The notes: generated by a model from the sequence alone, not told the origin. A DNA stretch of 64,000 nucleotides from Bythopirellula polymerisocia (GCF_007860015.1 NZ_SJPS01000004.1:62001-126000), one strand, 5' to 3'; positions 18,125 through 27,818 are shown, numbered from the stretch's first letter. Numbers and translations are program-made.

Positions 18125-18505
18125 ATGAAAATCGAGATGAATAATCTGAATGCAATTAAGCCTCTGCGGCCGGGAATGCTTACCCCCCAGCAGCAGGTTG
18201 AAGGTGCAGAAGAAGTTCGCGACGTTTTTCGCCAGTTTGTCGGCGAAGCGTTCTTTGGGCAAATGCTCAAATCAATGCGAAGTACGCAGGGAAAAGCGGC
18301 CTATTTTCATGGTGGACATGGGGAAGAAGTATTTCAAAGTCAACTCGATCAAGTGCTCTCGGAAGAAATGACCGAGTCCAGTGCCGACCAAATTGCCGAT
18401 CCTATGTTTCGTCAGCAGTTTCCTCAGCAGGCGGCGGTTTTAGCAAAACACGAAGCAAATACGAAGTCATCGCTAGAGGATTTGACATCCCTCCGGAGAT
18501 GGTAG
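18125..18505 (+). CDS. flgJ: Rod-binding protein, FlgJ N-terminal type
   Basis: 126 residues from the ATG at 18125. EEVRDVFRQFVGEAFFGQMLKSMR (about 27-50) followed by HGGHGEEVFQSQLDQVLSEEM is the rod-binding (Rod-binding/FlgJ-N) domain. The C-terminal muramidase domain of enteric FlgJ is absent, so another enzyme must open the peptidoglycan for the rod. The longer in-frame reading from 18053 would translate the palindromic repeat and is not credible. Confidence 0.83.
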   Translation: MKIEMNNLNAIKPLRPGMLTPQQQVEGAEEVRDVFRQFVGEAFFGQMLKSMRSTQGKAAYFHGGHGEEVFQSQLDQVLSEEMTESSADQIADPMFRQQFPQQAAVLAKHEANTKSSLEDLTSLRRW

Positions 18506-18517
18506 TGATGTTTTATC

Positions 18518-18571
18518 GTTGCCCGACTCTCCGAGTCGGGTAAATAAGTCTGACTCGGAGAGTCGGTCGAC
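18518..18571. repeat. BIME-like double palindrome, copy 2
   Basis: GTTG, hairpin CCCGACTCTCCGAGTCGGG, spacer TAAATAAGTCT, hairpin GACTCGGAGAGTCGG, then TCGAC. Near-identical arms to 58020-58076. It lies between flgJ and flgN. Confidence 0.88.
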
Positions 18572-18601
18572 CATGAGCCCGCAGCAAGAATTAGAGAACC
18601 T

Positions 18602-19090
18602 ATGATTGACATGGACTGGGAAGGCGAATTGGCAGATCTGCTCGGCAGGCTCAATGAAGCCCAGCAGCGATTGTTCGATCTCTTGTCGCGCAAGCGAGAG
18701 TTGCTGATTGCTCGAAACCACATCGAGTTGGCAGCACTTGGCTCAGAAGAGGTATTGTTGTGTGCAGAATTGCAAGCATGTCATGACCGTCGCCAGGAAC
18801 TGCTAGCAGATGCAGCAGCCGTGGGAATGCCCAGTGATAGCATTCGATCGTTGGCAAGCCAATTACCTGCGAAACAAGCAAAAGGCCTGCAACAGCCGCT
18901 CGATGAAGCCCAAAGACGCTCCCACCTACTCCGCCATCATTGCATGTCCCAATGGGTCGCAGTGCAACGAACAATGCTCCATCTTTCTCACCTGATCGAG
19001 ATTATTGCTACCGGAGGGCAATTAAAGCCGACATATGGGAAAGGGGTTGCTCCTTCTCAGAGCGGTACCCTGATGGATCAAGCAGTCTAA
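18602..19090 (+). CDS. flgN: FlgN-like flagellar export chaperone
   Basis: 162 residues, almost entirely helical and heptad-like (LADLLGRLNEAQQRLFDLLSRKRELLI near the start, LLRHHCMSQWVAVQRTMLHLSHL near 118-140), the profile of FlgN, which chaperones FlgK and FlgL to the export gate. It sits directly before flgK and flgL, the expected clients. Sequence conservation in this family is low, so the call rests on length, helicity and position. Confidence 0.75.
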   Translation: MIDMDWEGELADLLGRLNEAQQRLFDLLSRKRELLIARNHIELAALGSEEVLLCAELQACHDRRQELLADAAAVGMPSDSIRSLASQLPAKQAKGLQQPLDEAQRRSHLLRHHCMSQWVAVQRTMLHLSHLIEIIATGGQLKPTYGKGVAPSQSGTLMDQAV

Positions 19091-19153
19091 GTGCCTAGGG
19101 AGGGGGAGTCCCGAGGCCAGGACTATTCGTCTCGGTAACGGGCTACTTCTTCG

Positions 19154-20875
19154 ATGTCGATATTTGGCTCACTTCAGATGGCAGGTAATACCTTGTCAGC
19201 CATGCAGATCGGTCTGCACGTGGTTGGCAATAATATCGCCAATGCCAACACACCAGGCTATGTCCGCGAAAGGGCAATCTTTACCCCGGCCCCTGTGCAG
19301 CGAATCGGCAATCTTACGCTTGGTCTGGGAGTGCAAGTAGCCGGGATTGAGCAGGTCATCGACAAGTTTGTCGAGACTCGGCTCCGCGACGCCGGGAGCG
19401 ATCTAGCAAGTGCCGAAGTTCAGGAAAAGGTTTTTAACGACCTGCAGGCTATCATCGGTGAATTGACGGATGTCGACATCAGTTCGGCTTTGACTCAATT
19501 CTTTAACGGGATCGAAAATGTTACTGACGGACCCGAGAACATTGGCATCCGAGATCTAGTAGTTAAAGACGGGGTAAGTCTCACCCAGCGAATTAATTCG
19601 TTGGATCGTCGGGTGGAAGTAATCAATGCCGATCTCAGTAGCCGCGTGCAGTCGATTGCCACTGAAATCAATACTTTGACTGAGCAGATTCGCAAACTGA
19701 ACTTACAGATCGTCACAACCGAAGGTGGCGGGACGACTGGTAGCGATGCTGGTGGGCTTCGCAGCCAAAGAGCGGTTGCCCTCACCAAGCTGGCGAATCT
19801 GGTCGACATCAAGGCTACCGAAGGGAAGACCGGCTCAGTCAATATTTCGCTCAACGGGGAACTATTGGTCTTTGATGGGACAAGTCGGCAGGTAGAAGCA
19901 GCTTCGGTCAATGTGAATGGTGTCAATGCGACTCGTATCCGTTTTGTGGATAACAAGAGCAGCCTACAGGTCAATGGCGGCGAACTGCATGGGGTCTACG
20001 AAGCGCGTGATAATGTGCTGGGCAGTTTCCTGGAAAGTTTCGATCAATTCGCTGCCACGTTGGCTTTTGAATTCAACAAACTCTACAGCCAAGGACAGGG
20101 TCTCGAAGGATTTAATGAGATCACCAGCGCAGCAAGGGTGGACGACCCTGACGCTGCATTAAATCAAGCAGGGCTCAATTTCACGACCACCAGCGGATCT
20201 TTCCAGGTCTTGATTCGCAACAAAAAGGATGACATCACCAAAACGCATGACATTCGCATCGATCTCAACGGACTCGATGGAAACGATACAACCTTGCATT
20301 CTCTGGCGGCAAAATTGGATTCCATCGATGGTCTCTCGGCAACAGTTAACCTCGACAATCGATTGGTTCTAAGTTCCGAAACAGATGACATTGACTTCAG
20401 TTTTGGAATCGAAAGCCCTGAAAATGAAAGTGGTGCCTTAGCAGCGCTGGGAATTAATACTTTCTTTACCGGTTCAAAAGCAGGAGACTTAGAAGTCAAC
20501 GGCCAACTCCGGTCGGGATCAAGAGCCGGTGCCAAATTCGCCGCCAGTACCCAGGGAATCAACGAAGGAACGCAGAACGCCTTGCGCCTGGTGGCTCTCT
20601 ACGATGATTCGCTCACAACGCTTGATGGCAGCTCAATTCGCGGCATCTACGATACGATCATCAACGACACGACCCAAGGGGCGACGATCTCTGCTGCAGT
20701 CGCCGACGGATTTCGTGTCTTCGCCGGGACGCTAGAGGCCAGCGCCCAGGGGGTCAGCGGTGTGAACTTGGATGAAGAAGCCATCGACATGATTACCTTG
20801 CAGAGAACTTACCAGGCATCGGCTCGATACATCAGTACTCTTGCCGAATTGCTCGACACCATGATCAACCTCTAA
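19154..20875 (+). CDS. flgK: Flagellar hook-associated protein 1 (FlgK)
   Basis: 573 residues, the usual size. The N-terminus GSLQMAGNTLSAMQIGLHVVGNNIANANTPGYVRER is diagnostic. Helical D1 region with LTQFFNGIENV and QRAVALTKLANLVDIKA follows; the C-terminus GVSGVNLDEEAIDMITLQRTYQASARYISTLAELLDTMINL is the canonical D0 helix. FlgK is the first junction protein between hook and filament. The start at 19154 gives MSIFGSLQMAG. Confidence 0.96.
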   Translation: MSIFGSLQMAGNTLSAMQIGLHVVGNNIANANTPGYVRERAIFTPAPVQRIGNLTLGLGVQVAGIEQVIDKFVETRLRDAGSDLASAEVQEKVFNDLQAIIGELTDVDISSALTQFFNGIENVTDGPENIGIRDLVVKDGVSLTQRINSLDRRVEVINADLSSRVQSIATEINTLTEQIRKLNLQIVTTEGGGTTGSDAGGLRSQRAVALTKLANLVDIKATEGKTGSVNISLNGELLVFDGTSRQVEAASVNVNGVNATRIRFVDNKSSLQVNGGELHGVYEARDNVLGSFLESFDQFAATLAFEFNKLYSQGQGLEGFNEITSAARVDDPDAALNQAGLNFTTTSGSFQVLIRNKKDDITKTHDIRIDLNGLDGNDTTLHSLAAKLDSIDGLSATVNLDNRLVLSSETDDIDFSFGIESPENESGALAALGINTFFTGSKAGDLEVNGQLRSGSRAGAKFAASTQGINEGTQNALRLVALYDDSLTTLDGSSIRGIYDTIINDTTQGATISAAVADGFRVFAGTLEASAQGVSGVNLDEEAIDMITLQRTYQASARYISTLAELLDTMINL

Positions 20876-20910
20876 GATTACTCTCCACTCAGCTACCCGC
20901 GAGTTACGAC

Positions 20911-23892
20911 ATGGCCGGCATCATCCCGATACCGAATACCCGCGTGAGCAGTTTGCTCTTGAGGCAGCGGCTGACCAAGCAGTTCCAGAACGATCAGCTT
21001 CAGTTATTTCGGTTGCAGGAACAGATCGCCACCGGACAACGGATCTCGTTACCCAGCGACGATGGCCCTGCCGCTCTGCGGGCAATTGCCTTGCAGCGGC
21101 TTATCGAACGCAAGAACCAACTTGGCACGAATATGCGCATCGGCCAGCAGTTCTTGGCCGCCAGTGACACGGCATTGCAAAAAGTGGCAACCCAACTGGC
21201 CGACATCAAAGGATCCACACTCGGAGTTGCGGGAACTTTGTCTTCTCCCGAAGAACGTAATGCAGCGATAGCCGAAATCAATGGATACTTGGAGAACCTA
21301 GTAAACCTTGCTAACCGACAGTTTCAGGGTCGGCATTTATTCGCCGGATCTAAGACGAGTAAACAACCCTACGAGTTGGTCGATGGCAATGTGGTCTTCA
21401 ACGGCGATAATGGGGCCGTACAAAGTTACTCCGACTTCGGCGTCTTGTTTGCCTCGAATGTCTCCGGCCAAGATGTCTTCGGTGGGTCTTCAGCTCAGGT
21501 GGAGAGCAAGGTAGATCTGAACCCAGCGCTGAGCCTAGATACAAATCTGAGCAGCCTGCGCGGAGGACGGGGATTGTCGCCGGGAGGTGCCCTCACGATC
21601 TCCGATGGCACGAATCAATCGATCGTAGATATCAGTGGGGCACGCACTGTAGGTGACGTCGTACGTTTGATTCAAGAGAATCCTCCTGCTGGACGGGAGA
21701 TTCAAGTGAGTGTTACTGGGACAGGCTTAAAACTACAGCTTGTGGATCCTGGTTCGCTTGGTGGAAACCTAACGGTTACGGAACTTGCCAACGGCAGGGC
21801 TGCCCGGGAACTCGGCATCCTGGAGAAGACAGGTGTCGGGACGTCACCGCTGGTGGGGCAGGACCTAAATCCACTATTGCTGAAGACTACGCGTCTCGAT
21901 GACTTACTCGGCTCTAAAGCCCAAACGGCGATAAATTCAGGTAGCAACAGCGACAATAACGATATTCTTCTGCGAGCAAGTGTAAACGGAACCGCGTTCA
22001 ATGGCGTGACTGTACAGTATGTTGATAGTGATCTACTGACTGCTGCAGGTATCTCTGCGGGGAATGAAGAAGTTGACTACCACGTGAGTGCTCAGCCTGC
22101 CAAGGCTTCACTAAAGTTTGAAGGTTTGGGCAATGACTTGATCCTTACCGCATCGTCTGCCGGCATCGATTTTAACAACCTGGTTATCAATGTCACCGAT
22201 GGGGGTGCTATTGGCGACGCGGCAACAGTCAGCTACGACAGCCTTACGAAGAAACTCACCATTGCAGTTGACAGTACAGGTGCCACCACCATTGATACGG
22301 TGAGGAACGAAATCAACAGCGAGGGTACGTTTACCGCGGCCCATGACAACAGTCTCGAAGCAGCGGCCTACATTCCTACTGCTAACATCGCTGCGAGCGA
22401 CCTGGGCATCGTCCAGGGAAACACCGGCAATAGCGGTGGTGCAGCAAAAACGCTCTACATTCGCATAGATCCAGGTTTCTCCACGGCCAATCATGTGGTT
22501 GCAAAGATCAATGCCGAAGGCACTTTTACGGCGACGCTCGATCCCAATGATGCTACTTCGGCCGTTGAATCGGGGACCGGTAAGGTAAGCCTGACGGCTA
22601 CCGCCGAAACTACCGCCGGTGGGACAGGGACAACGCTCGACCTCGCCTCGGGACTGCGGGTCGTGAACGGTGGCGAAACCTACGACATCACCTTCGAGAA
22701 CGCCGAGACCGTCGAGGACCTACTTAATACGCTCAACAATTCCGGGGCCGGATTGTCTGCCGAGATCAACGAAAAGGGAACCGGCATCAATATCCGCTCG
22801 CACCTGAGCGGCAACGATTTTCAGATCGGTGAGAACGGTGGTACCACGGCGACGCAGTTGGGGGTGCGAACGTACGGCGGCGAGACGAAACTCAGTGATT
22901 TCAACTATGGAGTCGGTGTCCCCACGCAACCGGGCTTTAAGCTACCCACGACCATAGGGACTGATTTCACGATCACGACCCGCGACGGTCAGGCGTTTGA
23001 CATTGATCTAAGCAATGCAACCTCGCTTGATGATGTCGTCGCTGAAATCAATTCCGTAGCGGGGGGGAATGTATCGGCCCAACTTGCTTCGCCCGGAAAT
23101 GTCCTGGAACTAGTCGATAACACCCTTCCGGGGACAACGGACTTTTCGATATCCCAGGCCAGTGGCAGCCTGGCAGCTCAGTACTTGGGTCTCGTGCCCA
23201 ATGGTTTAACCTCAGCCAGTACCACAAGTGCAACTCTAACCGGCGATGACAGTCGCTACATCGATTTCACGATCACTTCTGCCAGTGGACAGAAATTTGG
23301 CATCGATTTGAGCGGAGCGAAAACGGTTGGCGAAGTAATTGATGAGATCAATTCGATAACTACGACGAACATCACGGCTCGGCTCACTTCAGAGGGCAAT
23401 GGAATCGAGCTAATAGACAACACGGTTGGCCCTGGACAACTATCGGTAACACAAGCCGAAGGGACCAAGGCAGCTGAACTACTCGGATTCGTGCCGACCG
23501 GTGCAACAACGTCCAGCAGCACTGGTACGCTGAAGAGCACCGACCACAACTTTCTGGAAAACAAGAGTGTCTTCAATACTCTGATTCGACTTCGCGATTC
23601 GCTTGCAAACGGAGACCTCAACGGGATCGAACGAGCATTGGAAGACATCAATGTCGACATCGATCGCGTCACCTTCGCCAGGGCACAGATTGGTGCGACC
23701 CAGCAGGGATTACAACTCTCTCAATCGAACCTGGAAGATGAGGATGTCAGGTTGCGGGCCGCGCTTTCAGATGAAATCGATGTCGACCTGGTCGAAGCGA
23801 TTTCGGAGCTCACTTCTCGGCAAGTCGCCCTTCAGGCCTCACTCAAAGTGACAGGCAATATTCTGCAGCTCTCACTACTCGACTTCATTTAG
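20911..23892 (+). CDS. flgL: Oversized hook-associated protein 3 (FlgL)
   Basis: 993 residues against about 300-500 for typical FlgL. The N-terminus (NTRVSSLLLRQRLTKQF ... GQRISLPSDDGPAALRAIALQ, residues 8-70; NRQFQGRHLFAGSKT near 145) and C-terminus (ERALEDINVDIDRVTFARAQIGATQQ ... QVALQASLKVTGNILQLSLLDFI, about 905-993) are standard. Between them lie several flagellin-IN-like modules, clearest at about 214-290 (SLRGGRGLSPGGALTISDG), 680-745 and 780-840, each with IDLSxAxSxxDVxxEIN then LxLVDNT. The modules resemble those of FliD nearby. Forms the second hook-filament junction. Confidence 0.93.
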   Translation: MAGIIPIPNTRVSSLLLRQRLTKQFQNDQLQLFRLQEQIATGQRISLPSDDGPAALRAIALQRLIERKNQLGTNMRIGQQFLAASDTALQKVATQLADIKGSTLGVAGTLSSPEERNAAIAEINGYLENLVNLANRQFQGRHLFAGSKTSKQPYELVDGNVVFNGDNGAVQSYSDFGVLFASNVSGQDVFGGSSAQVESKVDLNPALSLDTNLSSLRGGRGLSPGGALTISDGTNQSIVDISGARTVGDVVRLIQENPPAGREIQVSVTGTGLKLQLVDPGSLGGNLTVTELANGRAARELGILEKTGVGTSPLVGQDLNPLLLKTTRLDDLLGSKAQTAINSGSNSDNNDILLRASVNGTAFNGVTVQYVDSDLLTAAGISAGNEEVDYHVSAQPAKASLKFEGLGNDLILTASSAGIDFNNLVINVTDGGAIGDAATVSYDSLTKKLTIAVDSTGATTIDTVRNEINSEGTFTAAHDNSLEAAAYIPTANIAASDLGIVQGNTGNSGGAAKTLYIRIDPGFSTANHVVAKINAEGTFTATLDPNDATSAVESGTGKVSLTATAETTAGGTGTTLDLASGLRVVNGGETYDITFENAETVEDLLNTLNNSGAGLSAEINEKGTGINIRSHLSGNDFQIGENGGTTATQLGVRTYGGETKLSDFNYGVGVPTQPGFKLPTTIGTDFTITTRDGQAFDIDLSNATSLDDVVAEINSVAGGNVSAQLASPGNVLELVDNTLPGTTDFSISQASGSLAAQYLGLVPNGLTSASTTSATLTGDDSRYIDFTITSASGQKFGIDLSGAKTVGEVIDEINSITTTNITARLTSEGNGIELIDNTVGPGQLSVTQAEGTKAAELLGFVPTGATTSSSTGTLKSTDHNFLENKSVFNTLIRLRDSLANGDLNGIERALEDINVDIDRVTFARAQIGATQQGLQLSQSNLEDEDVRLRAALSDEIDVDLVEAISELTSRQVALQASLKVTGNILQLSLLDFI

Positions 23893-24251
23893 ATGAAATC
23901 GAACCTCAGCTTTGGGGCTTTCAATATCGATTTCTCAATTTCCAGGGGCTTAAGCACCCTGGCTATTGACTGCCGCCACTTCGTGGCTGAGGGGATGGTT
24001 TGCGTAGCCAGTGGAATTCGCTCTCAGTCTCTTGGTAATGTGTCACCCGCCGATTTTTGGGAGGGAGGGGAAACTCTCCGCTGGGTATACGGTTTGCGGC
24101 TAACCATTTCACTGCGTTGCGGTTAAATCTGAGGCGCTGCTCTTGGGTTTCATTGCCTAACAATTCGCAAATTAGCCAAATTTACTGAATACCCCATCCC
24201 GCCCGGGTCGATACCCAAAATAAGGCGAATTGCCAACGTGCGCACGGAGAG
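23893..24251. other. Intergenic between flgL and fliW
   Basis: About 360 bases. A 77-codon ORF begins just after flgL but has no SD or family likeness, and I do not call it. No terminator with a clear U-tract was seen after flgL. Confidence 0.35.
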
Positions 24252-24268
24252 TGCCACTACCGGTGCAT
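24252..24268 (+). promoter_or_regulatory. Weak -24/-12-like element before fliW
   Basis: TGCCACTACCGGTGCAT has the sigma-54 spacing (10 bases between 24253-24254 and the GC at 24265-24266) but GC instead of GG at -24. Predicted start near 24278, 45 nt before the fliW ATG. Weak candidate, listed because the same geometry occurs before fliC and fliD. Confidence 0.25.
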
Positions 24269-24322
24269 TTATGTACGCGAAAAATCGCACCTGCACTAGG
24301 TCACGGAAGGCTGGGTAGACCG

Positions 24323-24763
24323 ATGGACATCTTTACAACACGCTTTGGAACCCTCTCGGTTCAGCCCCAAGATGAGCTCTTATTCCAGAATGGGCTCATC
24401 GGGCTGGAAGATTGCCGACGCTGGGTTGTCCTTACCGATTCTAATAATGCCGCATTGGGCTGGCTGCAGAGTCTCGATCAGGGGCATATCGCTCTGGGTG
24501 TCGTAAGTCCCCGTCGATTTGTGCCTGACTACCAATTGCGGGTGGATCGGTTTGATTTGAACATCCTGGGCCTTGCGACTGTTCGCGATGCGGAAGTTGT
24601 CGCGATTACCAGTCGGCGAGACTCAGGCCTGTCTCTGAACTTGCGTGCTCCGATTGTCATCAACGTCGAAAAGCGGCTTGGCTGTCAGGTAATTGCCAAA
24701 GATGAGTACCCCGTGCAATATCCGCTTGATGTGCACAATACGAACTTGCGTCGGATCGCTTAA
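24323..24763 (+). CDS. fliW: Flagellar assembly factor FliW
   Basis: 146 residues. FGTLSVQPQDELLFQNGLIGLEDCRRWVVL is the N-terminal FliW signature, followed by LGWLQSLDQGHIALGVVSPRRFVPDYQLRV and LRAPIVINVEKRLGCQVI. FliW binds CsrA and flagellin: free flagellin titrates FliW from CsrA, which then represses flagellin translation. It is followed by csrA and flagellin, exactly the circuit members. The ATG at 24323 (MDIFTTRFG) is preferred over a GTG 93 nt upstream because FliW proteins start close to the FGTL motif. Confidence 0.94.
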   Translation: MDIFTTRFGTLSVQPQDELLFQNGLIGLEDCRRWVVLTDSNNAALGWLQSLDQGHIALGVVSPRRFVPDYQLRVDRFDLNILGLATVRDAEVVAITSRRDSGLSLNLRAPIVINVEKRLGCQVIAKDEYPVQYPLDVHNTNLRRIA

Positions 24764-24888
24764 GAGAACATCACTCACAGGACGAATTGGTCGATAACCT
24801 ACTGCCATTGAATCCTACCAGGAAATAACAGACACACTTCACGTTGAGAGTCGAGAGACAGATTCTCTGGAGTGCCGAGGAGAAAACC

Positions 24889-25128
24889 ATGTTGGTGCTG
24901 TCCAGACAACGCGACGAGAGTATCATCATCGGCGACAATGTCGTTATAACCGTTGTGGATGTACGTGGCGACAAAGTGAAATTGGGAATTGAAGCCCCCA
25001 AAGAGATTCCCGTGCATCGGCGGGAAGTCTACGAGGCAATCCTTCGCGAAAATCGCCAGGCTTCGCTGCTAAAGCCCGAAGACACCCAATTCTTGGGTCC
25101 CAACGGTATTTCTGTAGATCGTAGTTAG
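24889..25128 (+). CDS. csrA: Translational regulator CsrA
   Basis: 79 residues. [40 protein letters not shown] is unmistakable CsrA, with Arg44 in [10 protein letters not shown], the RNA-binding arginine. It is longer than E. coli CsrA (61), with a C-terminal extension like those of FliW-regulated CsrA proteins. A GAGGAG sits about 7 nt before the ATG. It lies 125 nt after fliW and upstream of flagellin, whose leader contains several GGA triplets. Confidence 0.97.
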   Translation: MLVLSRQRDESIIIGDNVVITVVDVRGDKVKLGIEAPKEIPVHRREVYEAILRENRQASLLKPEDTQFLGPNGISVDRS

Positions 25129-25406
25129 ACTGCGACCAATCGAATACGCTCGCTCGAATTGCGGCGAGTAGGTGGGTAGTACTTTTCTTTCTTCTGAATG
25201 ACGGACTTCCGAGAAAATCCATCTAATCCTGACAGACGTGATTCGCAGTCACTCAAGACCTAGTTCTAACGTTTGTATGGCTTAATAGTTGTGTTCGTGA
25301 AGAAACACAGTAAATCGGCCAGAAATATGCCAGCACTTCCTCAAGCGCCCCTTTTTCTACGTCGATATCTTGCCATAGACGGTCCGAAACAAAGCGAACA
25401 ATTTTT
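25129..25406. other. Intergenic between csrA and the fliC promoter region
   Basis: About 280 bases with no coding pattern; a small hairpin (GTGTT/AACAC near 25293-25310) is the only structure seen. Confidence 0.3.
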
Positions 25407-25424
25407 TTGTCACGCACGTTGCAC
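25407..25424 (+). promoter_or_regulatory. Candidate sigma-54-like promoter of fliC
   Basis: TTGTCACGCACGTTGCAC matches TTGGCACG-N4-TTGCAT except for T in place of the second -24 G and the last base. Spacing is exact (10 bases before GC at 25421-25422). The predicted start near 25434 gives a leader of about 217 nt. The altered GG, normally near-invariant, lowers confidence. Confidence 0.4.
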
Positions 25425-25472
25425 GGAATATGTCCTAGAGTTGGCTAGGTAATTGATACCAGTCAACCCTTG

Positions 25473-25584
25473 GGACGAGGCTAACAGGAACTGCCTGGGC
25501 CGTCGTTCAAGGACGGACAGCGGTGTTACACTTTCGAGGCGAATATCCTCGGCGCCGTGCGACAACATATTATGAAGGGCCGGA
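25473..25584 (+). promoter_or_regulatory. Candidate CsrA-binding region in the fliC leader
   Basis: Five GGA triplets lie in about 110 nt (25473, 25487, 25511, 25515, 25582). The best, GTTCAAGGACGG, matches 9 of 12 positions of the CsrA consensus RUACARGGAUGU and lies in the loop region of a small CCGTC/GACGG hairpin. None overlaps the SD (AGGGG, about 25638-25642), unlike the Bacillus hag case. Inference only. Confidence 0.35.
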
Positions 25585-25650
25585 GTCAATCTGACTCCCC
25601 AGATCCGGTCTTCCAATGAAAACTGGTTTTTTTAGACAGGGGTGTTTGCA

Positions 25651-27792
25651 ATGACTCGAATTAACACAAATGTGAGCTCGCTCGTCGCCCAGAACACGTT
25701 GGGACGATCGAATGCGAGCTTGAATGAGGCTCTTACCCGGTTGAGCACCGGTTTGCGAATCAACACTGGTAAGGATGATCCTGCCGGTTTGATCGCCAGC
25801 GAAAACTTGCGGAGTGACATTACCTCGATTAAGCGTGCGATCAGCAATACTGACCGTGCCAATCAGGTCATCGCCACCGCAGACTCGGCCCTAGGCCAAG
25901 TAAGCTCGCTGCTGAACGACATCCGCGGTCTGGTGACTGAATCAGCCAATACGGGTGTATTGTCCGATGAGCAGATCGATGCAAATCAGTTGCAGTTGGA
26001 TTCATCCTTAGATGCCCTCAATCGTATTGCTCAGACGACCACCTTTCAAGGTCGCCGTCTTCTGGATGGTAGCCTCGACTTTATTACCACCGCCGGTACA
26101 AATTCCACGAACATTTCTAATTTGAAGATCGACCAGGCAAATCTTGGCTCTACTGGTTCAGTGGCAGTAAGCGTGAGCGTTACTTCGGCCGCAACTCAGG
26201 CCCAAGTTGACGTCACTAATGTTTCTGCCGTGGTACCTGCGGTCCAAGCCTCAGACGGTACATTGACCTTCTCGACAGCTGAAGTTCAGTCGTCAGGTAC
26301 TGCCACGCTGGATTCCGGCGACATCCTGACGATCACTGTCCTCGACGGCGGTACCGTAGATGGTGCCAGTGGCGATGGCATTGATTTGGTTTTTGTTCAA
26401 GACGGTACCAATGCAGGTGCCCTCAACGGTGTCACATTCGATGGCTCGACCATCACTGTCAACGGTGACTTCGCCACAGGTGTAGGGTCTGATACAGTCG
26501 CGACGGCAATAACCGCAGTCAACTCAGGAGCTGATCTGACGGTTTCCTCCAGCGGCACAGCTGATGTGGTCGCCGCAGACGTGGCTGCGACTTACGCCGA
26601 CATTACCACCGGTGGTGTCGACGCTGGCGACGATGTCATCACTATCTCCGCAGTGGCAGCTGGAGCTTTCAACCGAACGATTACGTTTGTCGACTCGGCT
26701 GATCTGGGTGCTGGAGTGACCAACATCGTTGATGATGGCACGACGCTCACGATCAACGTCGACGACGATTCAGATATCGATCTGGCTCAACTCGCCACAG
26801 ACATTGCTGCCGCTCTGGGCTCCGACTTTACCGCCACGTTGTCTGCGACTGCCGGCGATGGCCAGTACAACGGCGGATCGGACACAGCTCCAGTCAACGT
26901 AAATGTGGGTGCCACCACCACTGGTGTTGGTATCACGGGCGGTATTTCCGCAGCGTTGGTGTTGGAGTTGGCCGGCTCGAATGGAGCTGAAGTCCTTAGC
27001 TTTGGTGCTGGCACGAGTCTTAGCGACTTAGTCAATGGCATCAATCTGGTTAAGGATGCTACTGGCGTTACAGCAACCGCAAATGGCACCACCCTCGAAT
27101 TGAAATCGAGTGCCTATGGCACCAAATCAGTTGTTGATCTGAAGGTCAAAAGTGAGGGGACGGGTGCTACGCCTGCTGGTACGTTCACCACTGCCATTGG
27201 TCAAGGTAGCAGAGACACCGGGACCAACATTGTTGCCACGATCAATGGAGTTTCGGCAACTGGTGATGGAAATGAAATCACCATCAACACCTCGAGTCTA
27301 GACCTGACGGCCTCGATCACGGCAGGTTTCACTGGAACCGCACAGTTCAATATCACTGGTGGTGGTGCATTGTTCCAGTTAGGTCCCGACGTGGTCAGCA
27401 ACCAACAAGCCCGCTTGGGAATTGGCAGTGTGAATACTGCCAGTCTGGGTGGTGTAAGTGGTAAGCTGTTCCAGTTGGGTACCGGTGGTACTTTCTCACT
27501 GACCAGTGGAAATTTGGACACCGCCGCGGCGGTTGTCGGAGAGGCCATCGATCAGGTGACATCGCTTCGCGGTCGATTGGGTGCGTTCCAGCGAACCACA
27601 CTTGAAACCAACAAGCAGGCCCTTAACGATACCTTGGTAAATCTGACCGAAGCTGAAAGCTCGATCCGTGATGCCGACTTCTCGCAAGAAACTGCTGCCC
27701 TTACCCGGGCTCAGATTCTGGTGCAGTCTGGTACGACGGTTCTCCAGATTGCGAACTCGAATCCTCAGAACGTGCTCGCTTTGCTCCGGTAA
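25651..27792 (+). CDS. fliC: Flagellin with large variable domain
   Basis: 713 residues against about 270-500 for common flagellins. The N-terminal D0/D1 is standard (MTRINTNVSSLVAQNTLGRS, TGKDDPAGLIASENLRSDI, about 1-165), as is the C-terminal D1/D0 (VVGEAIDQVTSLRGRLGAFQRTTLETN ... SGTTVLQIANSNPQNVLALLR, about 625-713). The 450-residue middle is rich in Thr, Ala, Gly and Asp with no Cys. It includes a flagellin-IN-like unit (ELAGSNGAEVLSFGAGTSLSDLVNGIN near 435-465). The ATG at 25651 has AGGGG 8-9 nt upstream; an in-frame GTG at 25642 is less likely. Followed by a strong terminator. Confidence 0.96.
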   Translation: MTRINTNVSSLVAQNTLGRSNASLNEALTRLSTGLRINTGKDDPAGLIASENLRSDITSIKRAISNTDRANQVIATADSALGQVSSLLNDIRGLVTESANTGVLSDEQIDANQLQLDSSLDALNRIAQTTTFQGRRLLDGSLDFITTAGTNSTNISNLKIDQANLGSTGSVAVSVSVTSAATQAQVDVTNVSAVVPAVQASDGTLTFSTAEVQSSGTATLDSGDILTITVLDGGTVDGASGDGIDLVFVQDGTNAGALNGVTFDGSTITVNGDFATGVGSDTVATAITAVNSGADLTVSSSGTADVVAADVAATYADITTGGVDAGDDVITISAVAAGAFNRTITFVDSADLGAGVTNIVDDGTTLTINVDDDSDIDLAQLATDIAAALGSDFTATLSATAGDGQYNGGSDTAPVNVNVGATTTGVGITGGISAALVLELAGSNGAEVLSFGAGTSLSDLVNGINLVKDATGVTATANGTTLELKSSAYGTKSVVDLKVKSEGTGATPAGTFTTAIGQGSRDTGTNIVATINGVSATGDGNEITINTSSLDLTASITAGFTGTAQFNITGGGALFQLGPDVVSNQQARLGIGSVNTASLGGVSGKLFQLGTGGTFSLTSGNLDTAAAVVGEAIDQVTSLRGRLGAFQRTTLETNKQALNDTLVNLTEAESSIRDADFSQETAALTRAQILVQSGTTVLQIANSNPQNVLALLR

Positions 27793-27818
27793 GTTTAGTT
27801 TTCACGATAAATCGATCG

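Noticed and set aside
25309..25345. Sigma-28-like TAAA ... GCC element before fliC
   Set aside because: TAAATCGG is followed at roughly the right distance by GCCAGCAC, only half matching GCCGATAA; the -24/-12-like site is better.
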